Part shown: piece by piece, positions 11,446 to 23,306 of the stretch
Numbering within the stretch: position 1 is the stretch's first letter
Layout of the letters: each line of letters begins with the position of its first letter
Origin: Xanthoparmelia taractica
Lineage: Eukaryota > Ascomycota > Lecanoromycetes > Lecanorales > Parmeliaceae
Assembly (NCBI GenBank): GCA_033085395.1
Contig: JANQBS010000018.1
Span: forward strand, 1-64,000
Length of the DNA stretch: 64,000 bases
Direction: 5' to 3'
Position numbers and translations under genes: made by a program
Notes under the pieces: model-generated
The model's input: the letters and a program-made list of their open reading frames with translations, nothing else
The model's database searches: none
Told to the model about the DNA's origin: nothing

Positions 11446-12248
11446 GCGCACGCATGCACCACAAAAGCACTTATTCCTAGGGAAGAGCCACAGATTTCGG
11501 GATATCGGCTTGACATCAACCTTCGATTCGCTTCGTCTATGCATCTAGCGACGGATTTGATGTACGGCAACACAGCCTAAATTCGATTCGATTCGATTCG
11601 CTCCCCCTGCCTATGGGAGAAGGATCCATCGAGATTCTTGGCACCTTCGATTCGACACTTCACCTATATTAGGGACATGGATGGCGCAAACGGGCAGCAT
11701 GGGTTTCTGCACCTCGGCGAAGCCCGGCGTTTCAAACAAGGGGTGTTTTTTAATTTGTTCTTCTTCAGATTACCATTTTTTTTGCGTCTTGATGGAGCCG
11801 TGAGATCTTCTTACGAGCTTCGAGTCAGTGCATGCGTGCCTAGGGAAAAAGGGGGTCGGCAGCCTACCATTGGGGCCAGATATAAAGAGACGGCGGGGGG
11901 CGGTCTTTTGATTGATTTTCGCTTCTTCTTCCTTCATCTTCTTCTTGAAGTTCGACTCTAACATCTATTCATGAGCCTACTCCTCTTCTTTTCTAAAATC
12001 TTGATTTTCTTCTCTTCTCCCCCCCAACTTCATCTTTGGGCGATTTTTCTTTTTTTTGAATGGGGCGGGTGGAAAACCACGGTACCTTGGCTAGCTACCT
12101 TAGAATAGCTATGTTGATCAATGGGAGAATTTTTGTTGTCTGCAAGCATGCATGTAACGTACGCCTTGGAAGTACCATACCAGCTGCTGCTTTTTCTTCC
12201 TTCCAGTTCATCATGTCCAGTTTCATTGTGGATTGCATCTCTGCTATA
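11446..12248. other. Intergenic region between convergent genes
   Basis: 3' flanks of STE50 (plus) and the cyclophilin (minus). No supported gene; T-rich and CT-rich tracts around 11930-12055. Confidence 0.5.
11581..11600. repeat. ATTCG microsatellite (four units)
   Basis: Four perfect ATTCG units, with related TTCGATTCG sequence just upstream (11521-11530) and near 11646. Confidence 0.85.
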
Positions 12249-14085
12249 CTACCATGCGTCAAAATTACCAAACCCCCCACCCTTCATCTTCGTCTTCTTC
12301 TTAACCGGTTCTTCTTCCCCTCCCGTACCCTCCCATTCAGCCAGCACTTCGCCATTACCTTTCATCACAGCAGCACCACCACCATTAATACTGCTGCTGC
12401 CAGCCATATACTTCCCCACAGCCGGCGCCCCCGCAGCACCACCAGCACCAGCATCATCACCACCCTCCCTGACCCTCTTCCCCGTCCACGTAACCCTCTC
12501 ATCCTCCGTTCCCCCCTGCCTCCTAACCTCCTCTCTCACCGCAACATCCCTCTCCCTCTCCCCTTTCTCCTTTAAAAAGACCTCAAAAGGATCCACGTAC
12601 ACCACCACTTTCTCTATCCGTACATCTTCCAGTGGTCTCTTATCGCCATCCGAGACTTTTACGTTTTCAATCGCGGAGAGGGTGGTTTCTGAACTGCCCT
12701 CGCCATCGCCGACGACGACGCGGGCGAAGATGGTGTGTTTGCGATCCAGATGTTTGCAGGGGCGGTACGTGATGAAGAATTGGGAGCCGTTTGTGTTTTT
12801 GCCTTTGTTGGCCATGCTGACGACGCCCCTGGCGTCATGGGAGAGCGGGCCCTCGAACTCGTCGGAAAAGTTTTTGTTCCAGATGGACGCGCCACCTTTG
12901 CCCGTGCCGGTCGGGTCACCGCCCTGGAGCATGAAATGCCGGATGTTTCTGTGGAAGATGACGCCGTCGTAGTAGCCGCTTTTGCTCAGCTGGATGAAGT
13001 TCCAGACGGCCTTTGGCGCGAATTCGGGCCGCAGTTCGATGTTGATGTCGCCGTAGTTGGTCGATATGCGCGCGTAGCCGGGTTTCTTGACGCGGCGGGG
13101 CTTGAGCATGTATTCTTCGTCGCTAAGGAGGGCGAGGTCGCCGCCCGTGTGCGGGGTGAGGCCTGTGGAGGTGAAGGAGGCGGCGGCTTGGCCGGTCGTG
13201 TGCTGGGCGGCGTTGTAGGGGATGGCTTTTGAAGTATGGAGGGGTTGGAACTTTGGTGTGCCGTTGGTGGAAGAAGGTTTGGTGACGGAGGTGGAGGGTG
13301 AGGTAGAAGGGGGTTGTTGGTGGAGGTATTTGCCGATTTGAGGTTTTGCTGGCGCAGCTGCTGTATTCTTGTCTTTCAGCACCGTGGCTGCGCTCCGTTC
13401 TCGTTGCTGCTCCTCCGTCAACGTATTAACGCCCTCCCGAAGGTATTTGAACTCGCTCAAATTCCTGCCCTTCACGTTCAACGGATCCTGCAACGTAATG
13501 ATATCCTTCCGGCCAAACTCCACATCACTGACCAAATCCCTCCACATTTTCGCCTTTACGTTCAGCCTCTCAACCGTATCCCATGCGTACACATTGCCCG
13601 ATTTCCCCACAGCTACAAGATGCGTATTGTCCGTGAACACCTTGTAAGTAACCGGATCCACCATTTCGCCCTCGTCATTCTTCAAGAAATGCAGCTTAAT
13701 TAGATCTGTAGTCTTGAGGGGCTGCCCATTGACAGGGTTGGTGCCGTGTTTGGAAAGCCATGGTAGGATATTGTCAATGTCGAGGATTGTGCCTTCCGTG
13801 GTACAGACTGGAGATTTGAAGGGCTGGAGAGATAGGGCGCAGAAGTTGAAAGGGAGACGTTTGAAAGTATTCTCCGGAGCGTTCGATTTGGAGAGGCCAG
13901 AACCGGCGCTGGCAGAATATGCATCTTCGGAGGCCCATTCGCTGTGGGTGATCTGAGAGGGTCAGAAGGCAGCAGGACTAAGAAGAGCGTGGAGAATACT
14001 TACATAGAGCTTGTCCGTACCTAGGCGATGGAGGGTCAGTAAAGAGTTGCTAAGACTGGAGCGCGAAGTGCTGACCTTTGCCCAT
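12249..14085 (-). CDS. cyp8: U-box cyclophilin, PPIL2/Cyp60 type peptidyl-prolyl isomerase
   Basis: Nuclear cyclophilin with a U-box, predicted E3 ubiquitin ligase and prolyl isomerase, associated with spliceosomes in other organisms. The model has two very small first exons: 14085-14076 (10 nt) and 14020-14004 (17 nt), then 13952-12249; introns are 55 and 51 bp and 576 aa result. The start MGKGTDKLYITHSEW matches the family's N-terminus. The U-box is at about 38-110 (LPFNFCALSLQPF, GTNPVNGQPL, DLIKLHF, VTYKVFTDNTH). The cyclophilin domain, about 312-470, has FHRNIRHFMLQGGDPTGTG, GVVSMANKGKNTNGSQFFIT and the HLDRKHTIFARVV segment. The tail is low-complexity and Lys-rich, ending GGGFGNFDAW. 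The PPIase active-site Arg (FHR) and Phe/Gln (QFF) are present. Confidence 0.95.
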
Positions 14086-14397
14086 GATTGTCGTAAATAG
14101 TCTCTTAGAGCTCCCAAGAAATGATCTAGACAACTCTACGCTAAACTTCTTTTGTCACAGCATCACGATCTCAGTATCCTAGGAGTACGTTGTAGTTCTC
14201 TAATTCACTCGCTACTAGCATGACTCCCTCTTCCTGCCCTCCGTCTGCCACTTTGCTGCATGCTTTAAAGATGATTTTAATCTAAAAGGCCAAAAGCAGG
14301 GAAGTTGAGCCCAAACCATGGGTATCATTCCCTCCAAAGCATCATCCACACCACCATCCGACTTTCTAAAGGTATCAGCCATCGCACGAACGCAAAG
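14086..14397. other. Intergenic spacer between tandem genes
   Basis: Promoter side of the cyclophilin and 3' flank of EDC3, both on minus. No gene seen. The context GTTGAGCCCAAACC sits beside a short Pro-rich reading frame that is only an antisense shadow of EDC3. Confidence 0.5.
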
Positions 14398-16758
14398 TCA
14401 AACACCAGCACCCTCCTCCCACTTCACCGCCGCGATCCATTCCCCACCAAATTCCACCCCGCCCTTCCTCCTCGTGCCAAATTTCTTCCAAGCTACACTC
14501 GCGATGCCGATATCCGCTACGAAGATGCTCGGATCCAGCACAGTCTTGAGGGAGGCGATGGCAATAAGCAGTCCTGTCTTTGGTGCACCGAGTGCAAGTA
14601 TGAAGCTTGCTTGGAGAACAAGTTCGCTGCCGTCGTGGGTGGTTGCTCTACCACTAGAGGGATCGATGCCCGACGGTAAATCAATGGCAAGGGTACCAGC
14701 CTCGCTTCCATTGGCCCAGCAGACCAGTTGGAAATAGGCAGCTTGGTCATCCGTTCGTAGATCATCAAAGGACAAATGCATGCCTAGCAGAGCATCAACA
14801 ATTAGATCCGTAGGCGCCTGAAGCTTCCGAAGAGTTCTCATCAGACCATCTTGCTTGATAGCCTGTCCTCCACAGCTTCTGAAAATTTTAAGCTGTCGCT
14901 GCATACTTTCGAGCAGGTCCATTTCGCGCTCGAGACCGAGAATACAGAGGACAACTCGTGCGCCGTGGTTCCGCAGGTGGCGACCGGCTGCTATGGCTCG
15001 AGAGCCCGTTTTAGTGTTTCCGGCAAGAATTACTATCAGAGGACGGTGGTTGGCCCGTTCGGCGTCCTCGCTGGAAGTCAGCCCGTAGGCTGTCTCGGCA
15101 ATGCAGCGTGCAGCGTTCTCGGTGAGCATCTCTTCAGTTATGCCCAGCTCTGTCGTAGAGAGCTGCTCCAACTCAAGCATTTGTAAGGGGGAAACGGAAG
15201 GACAGTTGCTGTTGGATGAGGCATTACGGAAAAACGACTTCCCTGCATTAGTGGAGGCGGATGACTTGCGGTAACGAGAACTCGAAGAGTCTGTCTTGAG
15301 CTTGGGACTGGCAACACGGTCATGCGTAGTCTGCCTGGAAACTCTGCCGACTGGTTCCGCAATGAATGTGGGTCCAGAGCCGTATTGATCTCCAGCCGTC
15401 AGCGCGCTCCCTTTTCGCGAAGGGGCTCTTGACGGGCGTGAGCCGTTCCTGCGTGAGCTTCTACCACTGCTGATCTTGGCTTCGCTGACTTCCATTTCGC
15501 TCTCTGTACTGCTATGACCAACAGTAGGGATACCTCCGCCCGTTGTTACCCTTTTGATAGGAGTATCCAGCACGTTCTCCGTATAGTGCAGGTTCTTTCC
15601 TCCAGCAGTACCTGATCGAGCGGCTGGCAGCCGATTGAAACTGACCAGTCTTGCTTCGTCGGCTGTAGTGTCTTCCTGCCTGATCTGATCGAACACCTTC
15701 CTCTTGTCGAATTTGGATAGATTCTCTTCGAAATCGAAGTCACCCATATCCTGAATATCGGTAGCATCTCCGGTAGCCCAGCCATTCTGATCCTCCTCTT
15801 CTCTGTAACGACGACGTCTGAGTTTCGGATGGTCTGGTACATTTCTGGTAAAACGGGCGGTTACTGGTTTCAGTGTGTCTTTTGGGAGATGCTGCCCACG
15901 TTGCCCTGCTTGTGGTGAAGGGGTTGAAGCTGTGGCTTCTTCGAGGAGCGGGGTCTGCCGCCAGCCCTTGGCCTTTCCGCGCTTTTTCGGTGGCGAAAAC
16001 GGTGCAGATTGTGGTTCCAGATCGGGCAAATCCTGCGGTTGAGCGGGTAATGACCCTCTTGCTCCAGACCTCCGGGTTCTCTTTCGTGAACTCGGCGCCC
16101 TCCCTTGTGCCACTTCTTTCAATTCTAGCAGCTCCGTGTCCTGATGCCTTAGAGTCTTACCATCCATTGGGTCTAGCAACTCCTCATGTGTATCCCCATT
16201 GAGTGAAAGGTCATTGAAAGGTGCCGTAAGCGTAGCAGAAGGTGTCATGGTATCTGGACACACCGCCGGCCGGAGGGTCTGAGCTTCCTCTTGTGCGCCG
16301 GTCGTGGCTGGTTCCGTGGAAATTGGTGAAATTATTTGTTGGGACGGTTCTGTGCGAGAACTCATAGCCGTCTGACTCGTACTCGTAAAGCCAGCATTGA
16401 TCTTAGCATCAGGAGCCAGATACACCCCCGGCCTACCATAGCTAACAATAGCTGGATCGACGAACTCCTCCTTCTTCACGTCTTGCGGTACTGGATCCCT
16501 CGCTTCACTCTCGACAATTTGAATATCCAAAACGTTCGAACCCTGTATGACGAGTGAATCCGGCCCAGACTTGCCCGAGAGCCAAGTAACTGTTACTAAG
16601 AGTTAGTAGACATTGGGTATGCGTGGGCTTGAAGGCGGGGGGAAGGTACCTTTGTGCAAGGTCAATTTTTGCTCAACCACGGCTGTGACCAGGCCTCGTA
16701 CCTTAGCAGACGGCTCTCTCAGAGTCGCTAGTACGGACAGTCCAACAAACTGAGCCAT
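14398..16758 (-). CDS. edc3: Enhancer of mRNA decapping 3 (LSm, FDF, YjeF_N)
   Basis: P-body scaffold that stimulates Dcp1/Dcp2 decapping. Two exons, 16758-16650 and 16595-14398, around a 54-bp intron, give 768 aa. The start MAQFVGLSVLATLREPSAK was preferred over an in-frame ATG at 16806 because it begins the LSm fold directly as in homologues. The LSm domain covers about 1-75 (ends in VIQGSNVLDIQIVE). A long disordered linker with basic NLS-like patches (PPKKRGKAK, SSRKRTRR) follows. The FDF motif is at about 315-340 (GDFDFEENLSKFDKRKVFDQ). The C-terminal YjeF_N domain, about 480-768, contains VILAGNTKTGSRAIAAGRHL and DLPSGIDPSSG. Size is within the usual range for filamentous fungi. The 3' splice site is TAG followed by T but the phase is exact. 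Confidence 0.94.
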
Positions 16759-17078
16759 TGGTGGAGGTAGAAAACAGGGCGCAACGAGTGTGAAATTCGC
16801 AATCACCTGTGATCAATAATGTGTTGGAAGAAAGGTGTGGCTTCACCCCGATCTTTCAACATCACTTTGCGGTTTGACACTAAAACGGCCAAAATCTAAT
16901 CTGTGGAAACAATTATGATTGAAGCAACAAGACATACTTCTAGTATACCACCAAGCAAATCGTTCAGCTAGTAGGCTAGATACAGCGAAGACAGCAAAAG
17001 ACGAGCTCCAGCGTACTCAAAGACGCACCCTTACGCAAGACGCTCGCTAGTCTAATATATCCCCCTGCTACTTGTACA
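16759..17078. other. Intergenic spacer
   Basis: Promoter side of EDC3 and 3' flank of PIF1 (both minus). No gene seen. Confidence 0.5.
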
Positions 17079-19805
17079 CTATGCATACATCGCTTGCTCC
17101 TCATCTGCGTCAATCCCATAGGTCGAATCGACAAATTCCCACTCAGGCTCTGCGGCAGACATCCCAGGACCTTTGTCACTATTCCGTAAAGCGGTGGCTT
17201 TGTTGACAGAATAGAGACTGTCATAGAATGTTCGTACACGATCGTGGGCCATAACCTTCTTCGGATCGAATCTGGTGATCTGTAGTCCTTCTTGACAAGT
17301 CGCTCGACTTAATGCTACATAAGCTTGCCCTTTCTCAAAAATTTTCCCCAAATCGACCTTGACGCGGTCCAGTGTTTGTCCTTGAGCTTTGTGTATCGAT
17401 AAAGCCCACGCCAGTATTAATGGCACTTGCATTCGAGAGGCTTGGACTTCACCAGTCGGAAGCTCAATCTTCCAAGATTCTTGCTGACAGAGAAGATCTC
17501 TGGAGCTACCATCCGCAATGGCAAAACGGACAAGAGGCCACTTTTGGCTAGTGCTGCCTGGAAGGTCCTTATCAATCATTGCCTTGAGTTTCTTCCGGGA
17601 TGCTGTCATCTCTTCATCATTGAGTTCCATGGTCTCTACCGCTTGGAACTCATCCTCGTCCTCATGATAGATGTCAAAGGTCTTCTCGTCCATGAAGGCG
17701 ACCACCTTTCCAACAGACCCATTGACCAGGGTGTCGTCAATATTTTTAATCAACATCACCTGCGCGCCCTTTTTGAGAGAAATTGATGCCGGCGCCATAC
17801 AATTAGCTAAGAGCTTGTCTCGTTGCGCGTGATCCACAATAGATCCGCCATCTACTGCTTTAAATTCGAATTCTTTTCCACTGAGGTTCCTCATCCGAGC
17901 CGAGTTGGCATAGTCGACTTCATTCCGCGTAGGAAATCTGTACGATGATCAGCAAGTATGTCAACAGACTTCTTGGTCAGACGCTTACAGCTCCGTAGCC
18001 TCAAAGTCATCAGCGAAGCTCAAAGGTCGATTGAGTGCCCGGAAAGCCTCAATGGACTTTGGCGTTAGTCTTCCCAGTCGCATTTCGTTCAGCATATTAG
18101 CAAAGACTGCAATAGTCAGCAGGCATCTTCGGTCTACTTCATCAATCGACGCACCTGGATCTTTCTGTCGAAAGACCTGTGTCAATCCAATTGTGTGTTG
18201 AATTGATGTGTTCCACGTGGCGGCATCAAAAGAGAATTTGGAGACTCGGCCGTAGTCTGGCACCGGCGGTAGCTGAAAAAAGTCCCCCGTGATGACAAGC
18301 TGAATGCCACCGAAAGGTCTGCCGTTGTTGCGAATCGCGCGAGCTATGGCTTCAAGCTTGTCGAAGAGGTCGCCATCTACCATCGATATCTCGTCAATAA
18401 TCAAAATTTTCGTTCTCAGCCAACGCTGCTTGGCTTTCATGTTCCTCTTAATCTTCCTCACGAGCTCCGGAACAGCTTCTTTGCCCAGACCTATTCCCGC
18501 AAAGCTGTGTAGCGTGACCCCACCTATATTACAGGCAGCAAGACCAGTTGAAGCTGTGACCGCGACTCGGTCCATTTCGCGCTTGTACTTTTCGCGTAAG
18601 ACCTTTATTGTCTCGCGGAGAAGCACTGATTTACCGGTACCTGCGGAACCTGTAAAGAAGACACTCCTCTTCTGTTCCGCAACTAGGTCTAGGACGGATC
18701 TCTGTTCATCGCTCAGAAATACTTTAGCCACAGTCTCTCGCCTCTTCTTCTTGGCATTGGATCTCTCGAATCCTCCTTCATTGTCTTTAACAAGCTTTTT
18801 GTGGCCCTGTCGAAGCCTTCTCTGCTCCTCTTTGACAGCACTTGCAGTCGTATTCCAAGGATAAGGTGAGTTGGCCTTATCTTTCGGCAGTGGTGTGTAG
18901 GCCTTACTAGACGTCTCCTCGGTTGTCTCCATTTTCCGTTTTTGGTTTTGAACGGCTTTGTCAACAACCCAGTCAGGCACCCCTTTCTTTAGCATGCCCT
19001 GGCGGTATCTTTCCAGTCCTCGTTCCACTTCAGCCATGCTTTGACGGTGATCGACTGAATCTCCTTCCCCTCCGGTTAGACCCACGCACTGGCGATCGAG
19101 CAGCCTTCTTTCCTTCTGCTCCTTCTTCTGGTCCAGGATGGCTTGCTCAGAGGATGTCGGCGGAACTCCACCTGTCAATTCCTCGCACAAGTTATCGAGC
19201 TTCTTACCACGAGCCTGATCCGCCTTCTTTTCGTCCTCTACCCAAGGCAACGTCCTTCGCTTATACGTATTAACAGGGACGGCTGTCTGCGTACGAGGCT
19301 TTGCTGGTGGCATATGAGTGTGCGACAGCGGAGACGAAGACCAAGGTAGCGGTGTGCTGCTAACAGGTGTCTGTAGAGTAGCCGAGTTTCCTTGTGGGAG
19401 ATCAGGTAGCAATGTAGTTGATGAAGCGCCCGAAGACATGGACCTGCTAGCTATGGGCGAATCGTCTGCATCCAGGTCTATATTTTCGTCGTCTTCGAAG
19501 TCGTTTTCATCAAAAAAGACCGGACCATGCAATTTGTCAAGCCTTCCCCCACCAGCGGAAGACTGCGTCAAGTTCATCATTGCCCTTTTCAAGCCTTGCT
19601 CTTGGCTACCGAAAGGAGACTCTCTCCCACTAGCCTGTGATGCTGTACGTTTCAGAGATCTTGCTGGAGCGGAATACGCCGTGTTAAGTGTGGACGATGG
19701 TCGTGGTTTTAGGATATTGGCATTGGCGTTATGGTTCTGTGAGGATGTAGAAACCTTTATGCCAGAGGACACGGGATTATGTTCTTGAACAGCCTTTGCT
19801 AACAT
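17079..19805 (-). CDS. pif1: PIF1-family 5'-3' DNA helicase
   Basis: ATP-dependent 5'-3' DNA helicase that acts on mitochondrial DNA, telomeres and G-quadruplexes in yeasts. Two exons, 19805-17989 and 17937-17079, with a 51-bp intron, give 891 aa. The first ~350 residues are low-complexity and probably regulatory. The helicase core begins with LSDEQRSVLDLV, then Walker A GSAGTGKSVLLRE, motif Ia TASTGLAACNIGG, Walker B ILIIDEISMVDG, motif III TGDFFQLPPV and the GLTQVFRQ segment. The C-terminal exon supplies GAQVMLIKNID, LPLILAW-like PLILAWALSIHKAQGQTLD and YVALSRAT, which are the PIF1 signature and helicase motifs V/VI. The N-terminus starts MLAKAVQEHNP; a mitochondrial presequence is not obvious. 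No damage is visible. Confidence 0.95.
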
Positions 19806-20903
19806 GACCTCTGGTCGAGAAGAGGTCGGAGTAGTCTTGAATGTGCGGCAAGCGAGAGTCGTGACAAGGCAGAAAGGAAGGGGAAGGAAGGAGATTCGGG
19901 GGGGAAGGAACGACGATATGGACCTGGACTGCGCGAGGGCCAGGTAGCGAGGTAGAGCAGCCAGTGTGTTTGACAGTCAAGCAGTAGGTCAAGCTAATCT
20001 CATTGACGGTGCCGGATAACGAAGCGTCGGACAAAGCATGGTTGTCTATTTGTCGTGGACACAGGATAGGGAAGGGATTGAAGATTCGCCTCGCGTGTCT
20101 AAGGTTAGGTAGGTAAGGTACTTATCTCAGCTACTTTATTCTGTAAACGCGCTAGTGGCCTTGGCAAAAATCTGCTCCAAGCCGCCAGTTCTTTCCAGCC
20201 GCGTGCCATCCCGCTCTTCCACCATGTCCTGGTTAATGGTTATGAAGGGCGCCATCAATCAGACTATAATGTTATACGCTCATCTACTTTGCAGACGCAG
20301 CCAAATTGAAATGCTAATCGCAGAAACAGTTCTCCTTATGGCCTTGATCAAACGGCAGAAGAAGAAAGGAGGAAAAAGAAGAAGAAGATGATGAGAAGAA
20401 GAGAGCGAGGAGATCGGGTACGAACTGCAGGGCCGGAGTATAGAGCAGTCCATATCGCTGGTCCTCTCTATCTAACTTTCAACTTGTGCTAATCATGGCT
20501 GTTTGTATGTACAGGCTTGAGAGATATTGGAGGCTGATAATCTTTGGGGTAATCTATCATTTACAGATGGTACATGCAGCGAGGCGCCGCTGACCATGCC
20601 TTGCATGGAGAGTGCATAAAGGATTGCCAGAAGAGAAGAGTACCGTCTGCTTTGGTACTTGTCTTGTATCTTCTATGATTTGGAATTCAGTTGATCCCTA
20701 CAACAGTATTCCATCCTCATGCCTTAGCATTGATCCTGCGTCTAGTCAATTGCCACAGCTATCACTGCCGACCTTACTTCCCTCGTCACCTCGTAGTATC
20801 TTCTTGAATAAAACAATACTCAGAGCAAACACTTGATACCAAATTGTCTAGCTCCATCGTTGCAAAAGAGCGTGACAGTAGAACAGTGAAACTCGATGAA
20901 AAA
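19806..20903. other. Intergenic region between divergent genes
   Basis: Holds the promoters of PIF1 (minus) and of the Cys-rich unknown gene (plus). TAGGTAGGTAAGGTACTTA lies at 20106-20124, one of the recurring intergenic motifs. An open frame at 20155-20391 has Lys/Arg-rich low-complexity ending and no homology that I recognise, so I do not call it. The frame of the next gene is open back to 20844 but without an ATG before 20904. Confidence 0.5.
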
Positions 20904-22490
20904 ATGCTGGATAATCGTTTGGACGACAATGCGACTATCAACACCGATGTCCTCTCATTTCGAGTCTCGCCTCAACACCCTCACTTTTCCACTTCCAATC
21001 CCTTCAAATCTAATCTTAATGGAATCTATGACAAACAACACGAGTCTACCTCGCCTCAAGATACTGAATATGATTTCACTGTTGACTTCTTAAATGGCAT
21101 CAAGCCATTCGCCATCAGACTACAAGGAAACATCATGCCCACCTCTTCTACTCTTCCAACACCACCACCACTGCCATCACCAAGAACAGCACCATTGTCA
21201 GAGGCAACGCCAAGGACTAGAGTGCCATCATTTGCAACTCGACGGGCAGCATGTACTCACCTCACCGTGGAACGCCTGTACGGGGATGTCACATGCAACG
21301 TCTGCTCCCGTTTCCCTGTCTTTGGCTGGGTGTACTGCTGCACGCAAGATGAGGTACCAGAATCTCAATTTACACCAGATTCCACCTCGGAAGTTTCAAG
21401 TCCGCCTCATCAGCACGTCAATGGTAGCGAGGATGAGCCAAACGGTGTCAACGATCTGTCGATGCCATCACCTGCTGTGAATGAAGATTTCGGATTTGGA
21501 GGGGGAGATATACTTGTTCCTACCGTTCAGCTCAGTCCATGGATAGAGAAGGCAATCGAGGACGGTCATTATACGCCGGAGCAGGTAGTCAAGCTACGAG
21601 CACAGAAGCAGCATGTGGCGGACACTGCCAGAGCGGCAATCCACCAATTTGAGCAAAGCCAGACTAACGATACCAATATTTCACCTCAAACACCCACTAC
21701 GCTGCAGTCCGTCGACGCGAACCCTCACCTACCATTTCCCATCATCAACCAAGTCCAGCCACCATCAGGCACCCGCCTACCCACCGCTAAAGAAGCACTG
21801 GCCTGGCAAGCGAAACCGAGATTGTTCCCATTCTGCAAGTTCTGCGCCTGCCAGCTCTGCAGACCTACCCACCGTGATCGTGCCTGGCAGCGCTTTGATG
21901 ACATCTTCGAGTCAGAGCATGAGATCCCATTCGTTCACTACGAAGACCGCAATCGCCCATTGGCAAGCCGCTCCATCATGAGCACAATTGGCCTGCGCCC
22001 ACCACCCGTACCACAGCGTCCACCCCTTCGATCGACTGACAGCAGGGCTCTCTATTCGCGCAACGAAGCTGGTCAATTTTTCTTTAACAATAACAACGGA
22101 TCTTATCGCAAGTCCGCTGATTCCACCGGCTCTTCTGTCGACATCGCAGACATGAACTTTGAAGCCGAAAGCGAAGGCTTCCGAGTGAGCATGAGGCGGG
22201 CGCTCAAGAACATGCTCATGACCCGACGAGCCAGCTCTCGCTCGGACAGGAAGCGCAGAGCTAGAGAGGGAACAGACACTACCGAAGAGGACGCGGTCGA
22301 GTTCGACATGGGTTTGTGGAAGGAGCTCAATGATGAGCTTCTCAAGGAGGCTTCGGGTGTGCCCCTTCCCGAAAAGGACAGCATTGAAGGGTTGAGCAAA
22401 GAAGTTGCGGGAATGGGAGGGGTGGGAGGAGTGGCTGTCACGGAAGAAGCTGCTGACTTGGGGACGGCGGACGTCATCATGTCTGTGTGA
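20904..22490 (+). CDS. Cys-rich fungal protein of unknown function
   Basis: 528 aa, single exon, from the first ATG in the open frame (MLDNRLDDNATINTD). I do not recognise a named domain. Two Cys clusters stand out: CTHLTVERLYGDVTCNVCSR plus VYCCTQD at about residues 120-160, and PFCKFCACQLCRPTHRDRAW around 310-330; together they could bind zinc. The remainder is Pro/Ser-rich. A segment ISPWIEKAIEDGHYTPEQVV-like (LSPWIEKAIEDGHYTPEQVV) and a basic patch RRALKNMLMTRRASSRSDRK suggest conserved helices and a possible nuclear signal. The pattern CNVC...GWVY.C is, as far as I can tell, typical of conserved hypothetical proteins in Pezizomycotina. The long antisense frame is a shadow. Confidence 0.8.
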   Translation: MLDNRLDDNATINTDVLSFRVSPQHPHFSTSNPFKSNLNGIYDKQHESTSPQDTEYDFTVDFLNGIKPFAIRLQGNIMPTSSTLPTPPPLPSPRTAPLSEATPRTRVPSFATRRAACTHLTVERLYGDVTCNVCSRFPVFGWVYCCTQDEVPESQFTPDSTSEVSSPPHQHVNGSEDEPNGVNDLSMPSPAVNEDFGFGGGDILVPTVQLSPWIEKAIEDGHYTPEQVVKLRAQKQHVADTARAAIHQFEQSQTNDTNISPQTPTTLQSVDANPHLPFPIINQVQPPSGTRLPTAKEALAWQAKPRLFPFCKFCACQLCRPTHRDRAWQRFDDIFESEHEIPFVHYEDRNRPLASRSIMSTIGLRPPPVPQRPPLRSTDSRALYSRNEAGQFFFNNNNGSYRKSADSTGSSVDIADMNFEAESEGFRVSMRRALKNMLMTRRASSRSDRKRRAREGTDTTEEDAVEFDMGLWKELNDELLKEASGVPLPEKDSIEGLSKEVAGMGGVGGVAVTEEAADLGTADVIMSV

Positions 22491-23306
22491 ATGGGGTGAA
22501 ATATGGAAAACATCTTGGTCAATCAGTGGCTGCACATTGCTCATATAGAGAAGGCGAACGATGTCACTGGGCGCACGGCTCGAAGACAACATAGCCCGGA
22601 AAAAATCTCGCTTGGAGAAGCAAGATATTGAATCCAACTGGCTGTACATAAAGTAGCTCAAGCTAAGCACGGACAGCTAAACCAGTATAAAATAAATCGC
22701 TGCATCCGTCATCTCCAATACCACCCAACTCACAATCAAACATACATGATACTCAGTCCAAAAGCACATGCTAACCGAAGAACACCAACCGACTCCCAGT
22801 GTCCAAAGACACATCAGCAGCCCAAGACACACACACACTGGTAAGGGAAGCCAGCCAGCCAGCCAAAGTCATCAAGTCGTATTAGAAATCCCAAAGCAAA
22901 TTGATTCCAACTCGACCCAAATGATTTGTGGCGGGTGTGCATAAGATGTTGAGATGGGAGTACAAGCGCAAATGCGAATATAGGAGGAAGCCGGGGGAAC
23001 ATGCAATGTTAGGGCTAGGGCTACAACAGTAGCATTATCAAAATACCAAGGTCTGACGAAGATTCCGTGGCAACTCCCCACCATTTCAGCACACAATGCT
23101 CTTCCGATAATGCTAGCATGGCTCGATATCTAGGGTCAGCAATATCATCCATTGTTAGAGAAATCTGTTGAAATGATTAGGAAGCGCTAGTGTTCGACTG
23201 ATATTGCTTATCCTAAGGCATTGCGTATCCCAAGAAATAGGTATATACCCTTTGGGATCGCGGACGTGCAATGCTATCCTTTCCCATTATTTGATCTTGC
23301 TGGGCA
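22491..23306. other. Intergenic region
   Basis: No supported gene. CA-rich stretch around 22800-22860 (ACACACAC, CCAGCCAGCCAGCCA). 5' flank of the AIM9-like gene. Confidence 0.5.

Noticed and set aside
12121..12972. Plus-strand open frame of 283 codons
   Set aside because: Antisense to the cyclophilin, whose exon structure and domain are clear.
21912..22670. Minus-strand open frame of 252 codons
   Set aside because: It is fully antisense to the Cys-rich protein, has no domain, and its codons mirror the sense gene.
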